The notes beneath the pieces were generated by a model. That model was given only the letters and a program-made list of their open reading frames with translations. It searched no databases and was not told the origin of the DNA. Shown here in pieces: positions 46,680 to 55,205 of a stretch of 64,000 bases of DNA (its first letter is position 1; the number at the start of each line of letters is the position of its first letter). The stretch is from contig NZ_KV917378.1 of NCBI RefSeq assembly GCF_002019735.1, positions 3,002,869 through 3,066,868 on the forward strand, written 5' to 3'. The DNA comes from Salipaludibacillus agaradhaerens. GTDB lineage: Bacteria; Bacillota; Bacilli; Bacillales; Salisediminibacteriaceae. Made by a program: the position numbers and the translations under genes.

Positions 46680-47444
46680 ATGTTAAATGTCAAACAAGTA
46701 AGCAAAATTTACGAAGGTAAAATACCTTATAAAGCGTTAACGAATGTTGATTTTACAGTGGAAGAAGGAGAATTTGTGGGGATTATGGGGCCTTCTGGAA
46801 GCGGTAAGACGACGTTGCTTAATTTAATTGCGACGATTGATGAACCTACCACAGGTGAAGTCGTTATCGGTGGTCACAATCCTCATTTATTAAAAAAGGG
46901 GAAGCTTGCAAAATTTCGTCGAAATGAACTAGGGTTTATCTTTCAGGATTTCAATTTACTACACACATTAACCGTGGAAGAGAATATTGTTCTTCCTCTT
47001 ACGCTGGATGGGAAAAAAGTGGCGGATATGAAACAGCGAGCAGCAGATGTGGCAGCGAAGCTAGGAATTAGCGACATATTAGGGAAACGTACGTATGAAA
47101 TATCAGGCGGGCAAGCCCAGCGAACGGCAGTGGCACGGGCTATGATTCATACGCCCAAACTTCTACTTGCCGATGAACCGACTGGCAACCTTGATTCTAA
47201 GTCTTCCAAAGATGTCATGACCCTTTTAGAAACGATTAATACTGAAGAGAAAGCGACAATGCTACTGGTGACACACGATCCGCAAGCCGCCAGCTATTGC
47301 AATCGAGTTATTTTCATTCGAGATGGTAAGCTCTTCTCAGAAATTCATCGAGGCGACCATCGCCAAACCTTCTATCAAAAGATTATTGATACATTGTCAC
47401 TGCTAGGAGGGAATGATAATGACTTTCCGTCAGTTCGCATTTAA
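46680..47444 (+). CDS. bceA: BceA-type ABC transporter ATPase
   Basis: 254 residues with Walker A GPSGSGKTT, Q-loop 'GFIFQDFNLLHTLTVEEN', signature 'ISGGQAQR' and Walker B 'LLLADEPTGNLD', MacB/BceA class. It drives the BceB permease, which frees lipid II-cycle intermediates from cell-wall-active peptides such as bacitracin. ATG 46680 (a GTG precedes it directly) behind GGAAAGGAGAT. Its end overlaps the permease gene by 26 nt. Confidence 0.9.
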   Translation: MLNVKQVSKIYEGKIPYKALTNVDFTVEEGEFVGIMGPSGSGKTTLLNLIATIDEPTTGEVVIGGHNPHLLKKGKLAKFRRNELGFIFQDFNLLHTLTVEENIVLPLTLDGKKVADMKQRAADVAAKLGISDILGKRTYEISGGQAQRTAVARAMIHTPKLLLADEPTGNLDSKSSKDVMTLLETINTEEKATMLLVTHDPQAASYCNRVIFIRDGKLFSEIHRGDHRQTFYQKIIDTLSLLGGNDNDFPSVRI

Positions 47445-49311
47445 CAATGTCATTCGCAATAAGCGTTTATATATTGCTTATTTCCTCAGCAGCTTATTCA
47501 TGGTCATGGTATTTTTCACATTTAATATTTTCGCTCATCATCCGGTGTTAAGCGGTGGCATCATGGAATCGGGGATAGGACAAAACGCGAGCTTTGGGAT
47601 GGATGTGGCCGCTGTTATCATTTATATTTTCTCTTTCTTCTTTGTTCTCTACTCTATGGGGGCTTTTCTAAAGTCTCGGAAGAAGGAATTCGGGTTATTG
47701 ATGCTCCAAGGGATTTCAACTTGGCAGATTCGGCTGCTGGTTTTTTTAGAAAATATCATTATTGGCTTTCTTGCAACAATAGGTGGGATCTTAGTTGGGC
47801 TCTTGTTTGCGAAGGTGATTCTGTTAATAGCTGAGAATATAATTGTTATTGAAGAGTCATTGTATTTCTATATTCCTTGGCAAGCGGTTGTTATGACATT
47901 TATCTCGTTTACGGCCTTGTTTCTTTTTATCTCCTTTTTTATATCAATAGTGGTCAAAAACCATAAGCTAATCGACCTCATTAAAGGTGATAAAAAATCA
48001 AAAGGGGAACCAAAAGCCTCAAAATTTTTAACAGCGGTAGCTGTTATTTTACTTGGTAGCGGGTATATAACAGCTTTTATTGTTGAAGGTGAAGCTGTCA
48101 TTATAGCGATGCTCCCTGTTATTATCGTCGTTGTCATAGGGACATATTTTTTATTTACACAGTTAAGTGTCTTTATTATTCGTAAGCTCAAAAGTAAGCA
48201 ATCTTTGTTTTGGAAAAAAACGAATATGCTCTTATTTTCAGATTTGGCTTATCGGATGAAAGACAATGCACGAACCTTCTTTATGGTTGCGATCATTTCA
48301 ACGGTGGCATTTAGTGCAATCGGTACGTTGTTCGGATTTAACAATTTTATTACACATGGTTTAAAGAATATGTACTCTTTCACGTATACACCTCACGCAG
48401 ACACAACTGACGAAGAAATAGAAGAAACGCGTGCATATGTAGAGACTGTATTAGCGAAAGGACATATTGAAACAGTTAATAAACAGCCATTACTTCATTT
48501 CTATGAATTTAAGGAAATGGACAACAGATCTTCTATCCTCATAACACCAGAATCGCAGTATAATGACATGGCACAGCTTCTCGGTTACGATACAGTGAGG
48601 ATAGCCAAGGATGAGGCCTTGTTAGCCACATTAGATGTGGCTATGGGTGGTTACGACCTCCCTAATATGGACGAGATTCCACTAGAAACAGGAGAAGAAC
48701 TTACTGTTACTGACACGCTTCAATCAGGCGTTTTTCCTGACATTGTCTATTATATCGTGCCAGATGAGGCCTTCGACAAATTACCTGAACCTAGCTCTCA
48801 GGAGCCCTATTATGTTTGGCACGCAGTGGACGCTGATCATGACACGCTCGTTGAAGCAGGAGAAATTATGAGGAATCATTTAGACACGTATGAATTACAA
48901 CCAAATGATTTTACACTCTATGAAGTGAGTGCCATATATAGTCCAATCTTATTCATCGGTCTGTTTATCGGTATCGTCTTCTTTGTCTCAGCAGGAAGCT
49001 TCCTATATTTCCGACTTTATTCCGATTTAGAGGAAGACAAACAAAAGTTCCGAGCTATTACAAAGTTAGGATTAAGTGAAAAAGAATTGAAGAAAGTGCT
49101 TACAAGGCAAACTGCAATTCTCTTCTTCACCCCGATTGCAGTGGCGCTCATACATGGTGCTGTTGCTCTAAACGCGCTATCGAATGCTTTTCAACATGAT
49201 CTCTTTCTTCTCTCTGCCACTATTCTAGGTATTTTCTTTACTATTCAAGTCATTTATTTCATTATCGTACGGTATTTTTACATTAAACAAATTAAACAGG
49301 CAGTGTTTTAA
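47419..49311 (+). CDS. bceB: BceB-type ABC transporter permease
   Basis: 630 residues, about ten helices in the FtsX/BceB layout. TM1 is followed by the large extracellular domain (about 310-510; 'TPHADTTDEEIEETRAYVETV') between the seventh and eighth helices, which confers peptide specificity. Start at 'MTFRQFAFNNVIRNKRLY'; AGGAGG is 8 nt upstream, whereas the preceding ATG is only 2 nt from it. It forms the sensing and detoxification complex with bceA and the kinase. Confidence 0.9.
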   Translation: MTFRQFAFNNVIRNKRLYIAYFLSSLFMVMVFFTFNIFAHHPVLSGGIMESGIGQNASFGMDVAAVIIYIFSFFFVLYSMGAFLKSRKKEFGLLMLQGISTWQIRLLVFLENIIIGFLATIGGILVGLLFAKVILLIAENIIVIEESLYFYIPWQAVVMTFISFTALFLFISFFISIVVKNHKLIDLIKGDKKSKGEPKASKFLTAVAVILLGSGYITAFIVEGEAVIIAMLPVIIVVVIGTYFLFTQLSVFIIRKLKSKQSLFWKKTNMLLFSDLAYRMKDNARTFFMVAIISTVAFSAIGTLFGFNNFITHGLKNMYSFTYTPHADTTDEEIEETRAYVETVLAKGHIETVNKQPLLHFYEFKEMDNRSSILITPESQYNDMAQLLGYDTVRIAKDEALLATLDVAMGGYDLPNMDEIPLETGEELTVTDTLQSGVFPDIVYYIVPDEAFDKLPEPSSQEPYYVWHAVDADHDTLVEAGEIMRNHLDTYELQPNDFTLYEVSAIYSPILFIGLFIGIVFFVSAGSFLYFRLYSDLEEDKQKFRAITKLGLSEKELKKVLTRQTAILFFTPIAVALIHGAVALNALSNAFQHDLFLLSATILGIFFTIQVIYFIIVRYFYIKQIKQAVF

Positions 49312-49346
49312 ATGCCTCTTTAAAAACCTTTTTTAGAAGGTACTGT

Positions 49347-49388
49347 CCCCCTAAAGTTAGACTTGAAAATCTAATTTTAGGGGCTTTC
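49347..49388 (+). terminator. Terminator after bceB
   Basis: CCCCTAAAGTTAGA pairs with TCTAATTTTAGGGG (one mismatch), followed by CTTTCTGTTT. Confidence 0.75.
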
Positions 49389-49517
49389 TGTTTAGAGAAA
49401 TCTATCTTTTATTCTAGAAAAATCTCGTAAATTAGCTTTTTATGTCACCTAAGTGTACTGTCGTGGGTGGAACGTCTCATTTTTAATAAGGAAAGCTATT
49501 TATCCCCTACTCTATGA

Positions 49518-49547
49518 TATAATTGCAACATTATGAAAACGTTTTCT
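49518..49547 (+). promoter_or_regulatory. Amylase promoter with cre site
   Basis: A TATAAT -10 (49518-49523) is followed by TGAAAACGTTTTCT (49534-49547), matching the CcpA cre consensus at 13 of 14 positions. Placed just downstream of the start point, it should cause catabolite repression. The rest of the 332-nt intergenic stretch has no further gene. Confidence 0.65.
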
Positions 49548-49643
49548 TATTTTGAATAGGGGGTGATAAACTTGGAGTAAGGAGGTTTTATATCCATTTG
49601 TGCAAACGATTGCTTCGATTAAAACATTGGGAGTGAGAAAAGG

Positions 49644-52514
49644 ATGTATAGAACGGTAACCTTCTTCATGCTAAGTATTATAATGCTTTTATCAACTTTC
49701 GCACCTCATAGTGTTAATGCAGATAAAGACACGATAGATGTGACAGAAACAGAGAACGAGACTTTTTCTTGGGATAACGCTACCGTATATTTTGCCATGA
49801 CAGATCGCTTTCTTGATGGTGATCCGACAAATAATAACTCCTATGGGCGTCCGCAGGAAGATGCGTGGGGGCAAAATATCGGGACCTTCCATGGTGGTGA
49901 TTTCCAAGGGTTGACGGATAAACTTAATGACGGTTATTTCACTGATCTCGGCATTAATTCCATCTGGATTTCGGCACCTTATGAACAAGTGCATGGCTGG
50001 GTTGGGGGCGGGCCAGACGGTGATTTTGCTCATTACGCTTTCCATGGTTATTACGCTCTTGATTATACGATGACCGATCAAAATTGGGGAACAGTAGAAG
50101 ATATGAGAGAGTTTGTAGATACCGCTCATGAAAATGGGATTCGAGTGGTTTTGGATGTGGTAATGAATCATCCAGGATATAACACGTTGCAGGATATGCA
50201 TGAATACGGGTTTGGCAATCCTGGAGTATCCAATAATTGGACACCTTCCTCAGGCCAATCGTGGCACGATGTGCACAACTACATTAACTATAATGATGCT
50301 AATGCATGGCGTTCATGGTGGGGGCAGTGGGTAAGAGCCGGTATTGCTGGTTACCCCTCTTGTGGAAATAATGATCGGACACAATGCTTAGCGGGATTGC
50401 CTGATTTTCGAACAGAATTAACAAACAGTATTGGGTTACCGCCATTACTTGAAACAAAATGGGAAATGGAGCGTGACGGAAGCTATGACGAGTGGATCGT
50501 TCCTGCGGCAGATGACTTAAGAGCAGATCTAAATATGGCTCCTGCTGATTATATTGTAGAGTGGTTATCAGCATGGGTTGCAGAATTTGGTATTGATGGT
50601 TTTCGGGTAGATACTGCTAAACACGTAGAGTTGCAACGCTGGGATCAATTAAAAGAATCGGCCAATGAGGCTTTATGGACGTGGCGTGAAGAAAATCCGG
50701 ATGCACCAGGAGCTGATTGGACAGATGATTTTTGGATGACAGCGGAAGTGTGGGGCCATGGTGTCGGAAGAAGTGAGTACTTTGATCATGGCTTTGACTC
50801 CGTTATTAATTTTACATTTCAAGGGGAAAACGGCAATGGACCGGCTTATAACTTAGCAACAATGGAATCAACGTTTTCACGCTATGCAAATGCGATTAAT
50901 AGTGACCCTGGTTTCAATGTGTTAAGTTATCTTTCGCAGCATGATACCCACCTGTTTCCGCGAGACAACTTGATTGATGGTGGAACGTATTTAATGCTTT
51001 TGCCTGGTGGCGTACAAGTGTTTTATGGAGATGAAACAGCCCGCCCATACGGACCGACCGGCTCAGACCCTGATCAAGGAACACGGTCATCAATGAATTG
51101 GGATGAGGTTAATGAATCGGTACTACACCATTGGCAGATTATGGGTCAATTTCGAAACAGTCATATTGCCATTGGCGCTGGTGAACATGAACAGATAGGA
51201 AGCAGCCCCTATACCTTTAGTAGAACCTATCAAGATGACGATCTAGAGGATAGCGTTGTAGTGGCAATAGGAGCGTCAGGAGCAACAACTATCGATGTGT
51301 CATCCGTCTTCTCTGATGGTCAGACTGTCCGTGATTTTTACACGAAAGAAACAGCTGTTGTGAGTAATGGAGAAGTGACGTTTCAGGCACATGATTACGG
51401 TGTTATTCTTATCGAACGGGCTGGAGAAGCACCCCCAACAGTGACAGCCTCGCCCCAAGGTGGTGAGTTTGATGAAGAATCCCTTGAAGTAACGTTGCAT
51501 GTGAGTGGGGCAGAGTCGGGCATGTATACTTTGGATGGCTCAAACCCTGCTGATGGCGGAATGGTCTATGAGGATGGTGACGTCATAACGATAGGGGAGG
51601 ATCTCGCCGTTGATGAGTCCGTGACGTTACAATTGTATGCCGAAAATGACGCAGGAGAAGCAGAGGCAGATTATACATTTACAAAAACACCTCCCTATCC
51701 ATCAGTAGCAGCCGATCCCCCTGGAGGAACTTTTACAGGTGATGGCGTAGAAGTGACGCTATCAGCAAGAAATGTAGAGGAGGCAAGCTACGTTCTTAAT
51801 GACAATGAAGCCGTCGTTTATGAAAACGGTGATACACTCCTTCTAGGTGAAGGGGCAGACATGGGGGACGTTATCACGCTCACTTTAACTGGTGAGAACG
51901 AGTACGGGACAGCTGAAGAAACGTATGAATTTACAAAGGCAGAAGGATTAACCCTTTATTACCGCACCGATTGGAGTCAACCACATATTCACTATGCCAT
52001 TGATGACGGTTCTTGGACTGATTCCCCAGGAGTGGCAATGGAACCTTCACCGTTTGAGGGCTATGCGATGATAACTCTTGATATAGAGGAACAAAGTAGG
52101 GTCACCGCAGCATTTAACAATGGTTCTGGTCAATGGGATAACAACCAAGGACAAGATTATCACATCACCTCAGGCGTTTTCACGCTAGAAGATGGTCAAA
52201 TTCGCGAAGGTGATCCTGAATCACCAGCAACCGTGACCCTCTATTATTATACGAACTGGTCAAACCCCCATATTCACTATGCAATTGGCAGTGGAAATTG
52301 GACGACCTTACCTGGGAAAGCATTAACAGCCTCTAGTAACTTTCCAGACTATTACGAAGTGACCATTCCTTTAGAGGACGCTAACAGCTTGACTGCCGCC
52401 TTTAATAACGGGGGAGGCTCGTGGGATAACAACCAAGGTCGTGACTACACCTTTAAACAAGGCATTCACACAGTAAGAAACGGTCGAATCACAGCAGGAG
52501 TACCTCGCCAATAA
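49644..52514 (+). CDS. Exported MalS-like alpha-amylase (GH13) with two Ig-like and two CBM25 modules
   Basis: 956 residues, secreted (signal peptide about 1-26). The GH13 barrel (about 44-520) is very like E. coli MalS (GH13_19): 'HGYYALDYTMTDQNWG', 'DVVMNHPG', nucleophile Asp323 in 'GFRVDTAKHVEL', acid/base Glu368 in 'MTAEVWGHG', Asp434 in 'SQHDTHLF'. Cys240/Cys248 may form a disulfide. A beta domain follows, then two Ig/CHB_HEX_C-like linkers (597-682, 683-766) and two CBM25 starch-binding modules (768-856, 862-952) with 'IHYAI', 'AAFNNG' and 'WDNNQG'. It breaks starch to maltodextrins outside the cell. ATG after AGTGAGAAAAGG. Confidence 0.92.
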   Translation: MYRTVTFFMLSIIMLLSTFAPHSVNADKDTIDVTETENETFSWDNATVYFAMTDRFLDGDPTNNNSYGRPQEDAWGQNIGTFHGGDFQGLTDKLNDGYFTDLGINSIWISAPYEQVHGWVGGGPDGDFAHYAFHGYYALDYTMTDQNWGTVEDMREFVDTAHENGIRVVLDVVMNHPGYNTLQDMHEYGFGNPGVSNNWTPSSGQSWHDVHNYINYNDANAWRSWWGQWVRAGIAGYPSCGNNDRTQCLAGLPDFRTELTNSIGLPPLLETKWEMERDGSYDEWIVPAADDLRADLNMAPADYIVEWLSAWVAEFGIDGFRVDTAKHVELQRWDQLKESANEALWTWREENPDAPGADWTDDFWMTAEVWGHGVGRSEYFDHGFDSVINFTFQGENGNGPAYNLATMESTFSRYANAINSDPGFNVLSYLSQHDTHLFPRDNLIDGGTYLMLLPGGVQVFYGDETARPYGPTGSDPDQGTRSSMNWDEVNESVLHHWQIMGQFRNSHIAIGAGEHEQIGSSPYTFSRTYQDDDLEDSVVVAIGASGATTIDVSSVFSDGQTVRDFYTKETAVVSNGEVTFQAHDYGVILIERAGEAPPTVTASPQGGEFDEESLEVTLHVSGAESGMYTLDGSNPADGGMVYEDGDVITIGEDLAVDESVTLQLYAENDAGEAEADYTFTKTPPYPSVAADPPGGTFTGDGVEVTLSARNVEEASYVLNDNEAVVYENGDTLLLGEGADMGDVITLTLTGENEYGTAEETYEFTKAEGLTLYYRTDWSQPHIHYAIDDGSWTDSPGVAMEPSPFEGYAMITLDIEEQSRVTAAFNNGSGQWDNNQGQDYHITSGVFTLEDGQIREGDPESPATVTLYYYTNWSNPHIHYAIGSGNWTTLPGKALTASSNFPDYYEVTIPLEDANSLTAAFNNGGGSWDNNQGRDYTFKQGIHTVRNGRITAGVPRQ

Positions 52515-52518
52515 GAAG

Positions 52519-52547
52519 AAAGGCGTCCGAAATGGGCGCCTTTTCTT
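52519..52547 (+). terminator. Terminator after the amylase gene
   Basis: AAAGGCGTCC pairs with GGGCGCCTTT around a 5-nt loop, then TCTTT. Confidence 0.8.
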
Positions 52548-52584
52548 TGGTAGATGAGACGGATGAGGAAGAGGGAGGGTTGTC

Positions 52585-52715
52585 GGGAAAAAGGGGAGGA
52601 GGTTGCGTAAAAAATGAAGGTTGATGATGAAAAAAGGGGGGGAGTTGCGTAAAACGGGAGGCTGATGCAGAAAAATGGAGGGTTAATGCTGAAAAAAGAA
52701 GAAAAGTTGCTGAAA
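52585..52715 (+). repeat. Family C repeat array, locus 3
   Basis: Five to six degenerate units: GGTTGCGTAAAAAATGAAG, GATGAAAAAAGGGG, GTTGCGTAAAACGGGAGG, GATGCAGAAAAATGGAGGG, TAATGCTGAAAAAAGAAG, GTTGCTGAAATACC. Confidence 0.65.
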
Positions 52716-52729
52716 TACCATTATCCGAC

Positions 52730-53032
52730 TTATTTATAATTTGTTAAACCGATAAATATGCCTAGCATAATCCACAAAACGGTATGGAACATAAAAAAAC
52801 GCCACTTTTTCTTACTTTTTTGACCCCCATCAAGAAAGACAAGTGAGAAGTCTTTCTTATAAATAAAAGGGTATAAAATATAAAAACCAAAACAAATAAT
52901 TGGGTAGGTGAGGAATGGCTCCCAATGATACCATGCACCAGTAAGAAAAGAAAAAGTAAAATAGAGTAAACTAGTTGCCCAAAAAGGCATTAGAAAGAAA
53001 ACAATCAGTCTAGATTTGTATGAAAATTTCAT
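52730..53032 (-). CDS. Small membrane protein, paralogous array member 1 (subtype A)
   Basis: 100 residues. The shared layout is a basic start (SYKSRLIVFFLMPFWA), three to four hydrophobic stretches, 'FYILYPFIYKKDFSLVF' in the middle and a C-terminal helix 'FHTVLWIMLGIF'. It pairs with the 54026-54346 protein as subtype A of a five-gene array. The ATG precedes a basic first helix. Function unknown to me; no catalytic residues stand out. Confidence 0.6.
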   Translation of the reverse strand: MKFSYKSRLIVFFLMPFWATSLLYFTFSFLTGAWYHWEPFLTYPIICFGFYILYPFIYKKDFSLVFLDGGQKSKKKWRFFMFHTVLWIMLGIFIGLTNYK

Positions 53033-53048
53033 TGGATATCCCCCAAAC

Positions 53049-53369
53049 TTAAAAATGAACGAGAGACGTTAAAGTAGTCCACGTCCCAACAAATAGCCAA
53101 AAAAGGGTGTGGAAAATAAAATATGACTTGTGTTGTTTTACTTTACAGACGAATGATAAATGAGCGTCTCTAACGAAAATGGCTTCGAACTTTTCTTTAG
53201 AAAAGAACGGATAGCAAACATAGACAATAAAAGTGAGTACAAGAACCGTCAGCATAGTATCAATGTTAAGTAAAGTCCGTTTAATAAGTGACTCTGCCAA
53301 GTTAGTTAGCAATGCCGCCCATATTGGCATTAAGATAAAAGCAATTAATCTATTTTTAAAAGTCAGCAT
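53049..53369 (-). CDS. Small membrane protein, paralogous array member 2 (subtype B)
   Basis: 106 residues, subtype B: 'LTFKNRLIAFILMPIWAALL', 'ESLIKRTLLNIDTM', 'VYVCYPFFSKEKFEAIFVRD', then 'FHTLFWLFVGTW'. I choose the ATG of MLTFKN: AAAGGGA is 8 nt ahead and the sister gene at 53655 starts there too. The longer GTG start would place the ribosome-binding site inside the gene. Function unknown. Confidence 0.6.
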   Translation of the reverse strand: MLTFKNRLIAFILMPIWAALLTNLAESLIKRTLLNIDTMLTVLVLTFIVYVCYPFFSKEKFEAIFVRDAHLSFVCKVKQHKSYFIFHTLFWLFVGTWTTLTSLVHF

Positions 53370-53509
53370 ATGAATGTCCCTTTTCACTAGATTTGAATGA
53401 CTTGTTGCAGGTGGTATTAGAAAGGCCCATAAACGTGGTCACTTCAATCCAGCTAACTAAACCTTGTGGTCCGCTAGCTTCTCGACATGAAGACTCCTAA
53501 CTTTATTAC

Positions 53510-53658
53510 AGAAACCGTCCGTAAAACTCCCGCATAAAATAGAGAGCAGAGCTAAATTTATTTAAGCCGGAGATAATGGCTGCTAATGTTCTGATTCATT
53601 TAACTACCAATCAGTGGAAGAGGTACGGAAACACCCACTGATTGAAGGTTTGTTTTAT
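53510..53658 (+). repeat. Family A interspersed repeat, copy 7 (complete)
   Basis: The most complete copy: AAACCGTCCGTAAAA, AAAATAGAGAGCAGAGCTAA, GCCGGAGATAATGGCTGCTA, ATGTTCTGATTCATTTAACT, arms CCAATCAGTGG and CCCACTGATTGAAGG, end TTTGTTTTAT. It splits the array of small membrane genes. Confidence 0.78.
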
Positions 53659-53975
53659 AAATGAACGAGAGATGCTAAAGTAGATGCTGTGCCAACAAAG
53701 AGCCAAAGGAGGCTGTGAACAATAAAATATGATTTATATCGCCTTATTTTACGAAGGAATGATAAATTAGAATCTTTAATGAAAATAGCTTCGAACCTTT
53801 CTTTCGAGAAGAACGGATAGGCAATATAAACTGTCAGGGCTAAAATAACAATCGAAGGGAATCTATCTAAATTTGGCCATGTCCAAAGAATGAGTGATTC
53901 TGAAAAAATCGTTAAAAAAACTGCCCAACAAGGCATGATGATGAACGCTATTAGTCTATTTTTTAAAGTGAGCAT
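53655..53975 (-). CDS. Small membrane protein, paralogous array member 3 (subtype B)
   Basis: 106 residues, clearly subtype B ('LTLKNRLIAFIIMPCWAVFL', 'VYIAYPFFSKERFEAIFIKD', 'SLLWLFVGTASTLASLVHL'). The stop codon coincides with the end of a family A repeat. ATG after AAAAGGAACATTTAT. Closest relative is the neighbouring 53049 gene. Confidence 0.6.
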   Translation of the reverse strand: MLTLKNRLIAFIIMPCWAVFLTIFSESLILWTWPNLDRFPSIVILALTVYIAYPFFSKERFEAIFIKDSNLSFLRKIRRYKSYFIVHSLLWLFVGTASTLASLVHL

Positions 53976-54025
53976 ATAAATGTTCCTTTTTACTAAGATA
54001 TACCTACGAAGAAACGTAGGGGGGG

Positions 54026-54346
54026 TTAATTAGTGAGTCCCATAATTGTTGCCACCACTATCCAAATGATCGTATGAAAAATAAAATACCCTCTGTGTAC
54101 TGAAAGTTTTTCGGCCAACGAGGTTGCACGGCTAGTATGAAATACGTCCGAAAACTCTTTTTTATAGAAATGAGAATATAAAAAGTAAAAACCAAAGCAA
54201 AAAAGAACATAAATAAGGAACTCGTCTAAACTTAACCATGAGCGATTAATTAAGGATTGTGTTAGTAAGCCTATTATAATCGCCCAACAAGGCATAAAAA
54301 AGAAAGCAATCAGTCTAGATTTGTATGAAAGTTTTTTTCCCTTCAT
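54026..54346 (-). CDS. Small membrane protein, paralogous array member 4 (subtype A)
   Basis: 106 residues, subtype A ('LSYKSRLIAFFFMPCWAIII', 'FYFLYSHFYKKEFSDVF', 'FHTIIWIVVATIMGLTN'). Same size and spacing as its relatives, suggesting local duplication. ATG after GGAGGATATCCA-like sequence. Function unknown. Confidence 0.6.
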   Translation of the reverse strand: MKGKKLSYKSRLIAFFFMPCWAIIIGLLTQSLINRSWLSLDEFLIYVLFCFGFYFLYSHFYKKEFSDVFHTSRATSLAEKLSVHRGYFIFHTIIWIVVATIMGLTN

Positions 54347-54361
54347 TGGATATCCTCCAAG

Positions 54362-54694
54362 TTAAAATAGAATGACGGCCTCTATGCCAGTCCACGCCCC
54401 AACAAACAGCCATAGGAGAGTTTGCTCAATAAAAAACGATTTATGTCGTCTTATTTTACAGTCGAATGATGAGTGAGAGTCTCTAACGAAAATGGCTTCG
54501 AATTTTTCTTCAGAAAAGAACGGATAGCAAACATAGACAATAAGAGCGAGTATAAAAATCGTTATCATTGTATCAACGTTAAGTAAAGTTCGTTTAATAA
54601 GTGACTCTGCCAAGCTTGTTATAAAAGCCGCCCATAAAGGCATGATGACGAACGCTATTAGTCTGTTTTTAAATGTTAATTTGCGCTTCTCCAT
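54362..54694 (-). CDS. Small membrane protein, paralogous array member 5 (subtype B)
   Basis: 110 residues from the ATG at 54694, which has AAAGGGGAAG ahead. The longer frame up to 54841 runs through a different, broken gene and is rejected. Subtype B: 'LTFKNRLIAFVIMPLWAAFI', 'VYVCYPFFSEEKFEAIFVRD', 'QTLLWLFVGAWTGIEAV'. Probably the first gene of the array. Confidence 0.6.
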   Translation of the reverse strand: MEKRKLTFKNRLIAFVIMPLWAAFITSLAESLIKRTLLNVDTMITIFILALIVYVCYPFFSEEKFEAIFVRDSHSSFDCKIRRHKSFFIEQTLLWLFVGAWTGIEAVILF

Positions 54695-54707
54695 AATGAC
54701 TTCCCCT

Positions 54708-55120
54708 TTAGTTGTAAAAATCAAATTTATTAAGCCACTTTTTAAAAGCATTATCAGCTTTATCTTCATAATCAATCGGTTTGACACCGCCATGCTTATC
54801 AACGGTAATGTAAACACGGCTGTGCCACGTCTCACCATCATCCTTACTTAACCACACTAATATTTCCTGTTCGCCTTTTTCAGGTATCGGTGTGCCTACA
54901 ATAGGGATTGAGACGATAAAACTGTCTATAGCATAATTTTTGGGACTCCACGGGTAAGAGGGGTTTTTATATTTGTCAAAGTATTTTAAAGCTAAATAGT
55001 ATTTTATACTACTTAGGGTAATTTTGGAAGTTAAATAATTTATAGCTGTCTGCTTGGTCCCAGTTGTGATTTTGCATCATCGAGACGACGGTATGTTTGC
55101 AAACTTTAAAATGGCTATTA
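54708..55120 (-). pseudogene. Frame-broken gene upstream of the small membrane-protein array
   Basis: The minus strand encodes a convincing C-terminal part (from 'KYYLALKYFDKYKNPSYP' to 'DNAFKKWLNKFDFYN') ending at a TAA at 54708-54710. Upstream, coding sense shifts to another frame ('MMQNHNWDQADSYKLFNFQ') that hits TAG at about 55010. A deletion or frameshift near 55010-55025 has broken the gene. The product had a compact soluble domain with 'EILVWLSKDDGETWHSRVY'. Family not recognised. Confidence 0.5.
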
Positions 55121-55163
55121 TATTTTTGCAATTTTTAACTTACTCAGTTATTTGAAACTCTTT

Positions 55164-55193
55164 CCCCCCAGATTCCCAAACAAATCCGGGGGG
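55164..55193 (-). terminator. GC-rich hairpin after the FecCD permease
   Basis: CCCCCCAGATT pairs with AATCCGGGGGG around an 8-nt loop, 13 nt past the permease stop. A T-run is lacking. Confidence 0.5.
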
Positions 55194-55205
55194 AGCGCAT
55201 GACGG

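Noticed and set aside
54695-54841. N-terminal extension of the small membrane gene at 54362
   Set aside because: These codons lie in the wrong frame of the broken upstream gene, and a better ATG with ribosome-binding site is at 54694.
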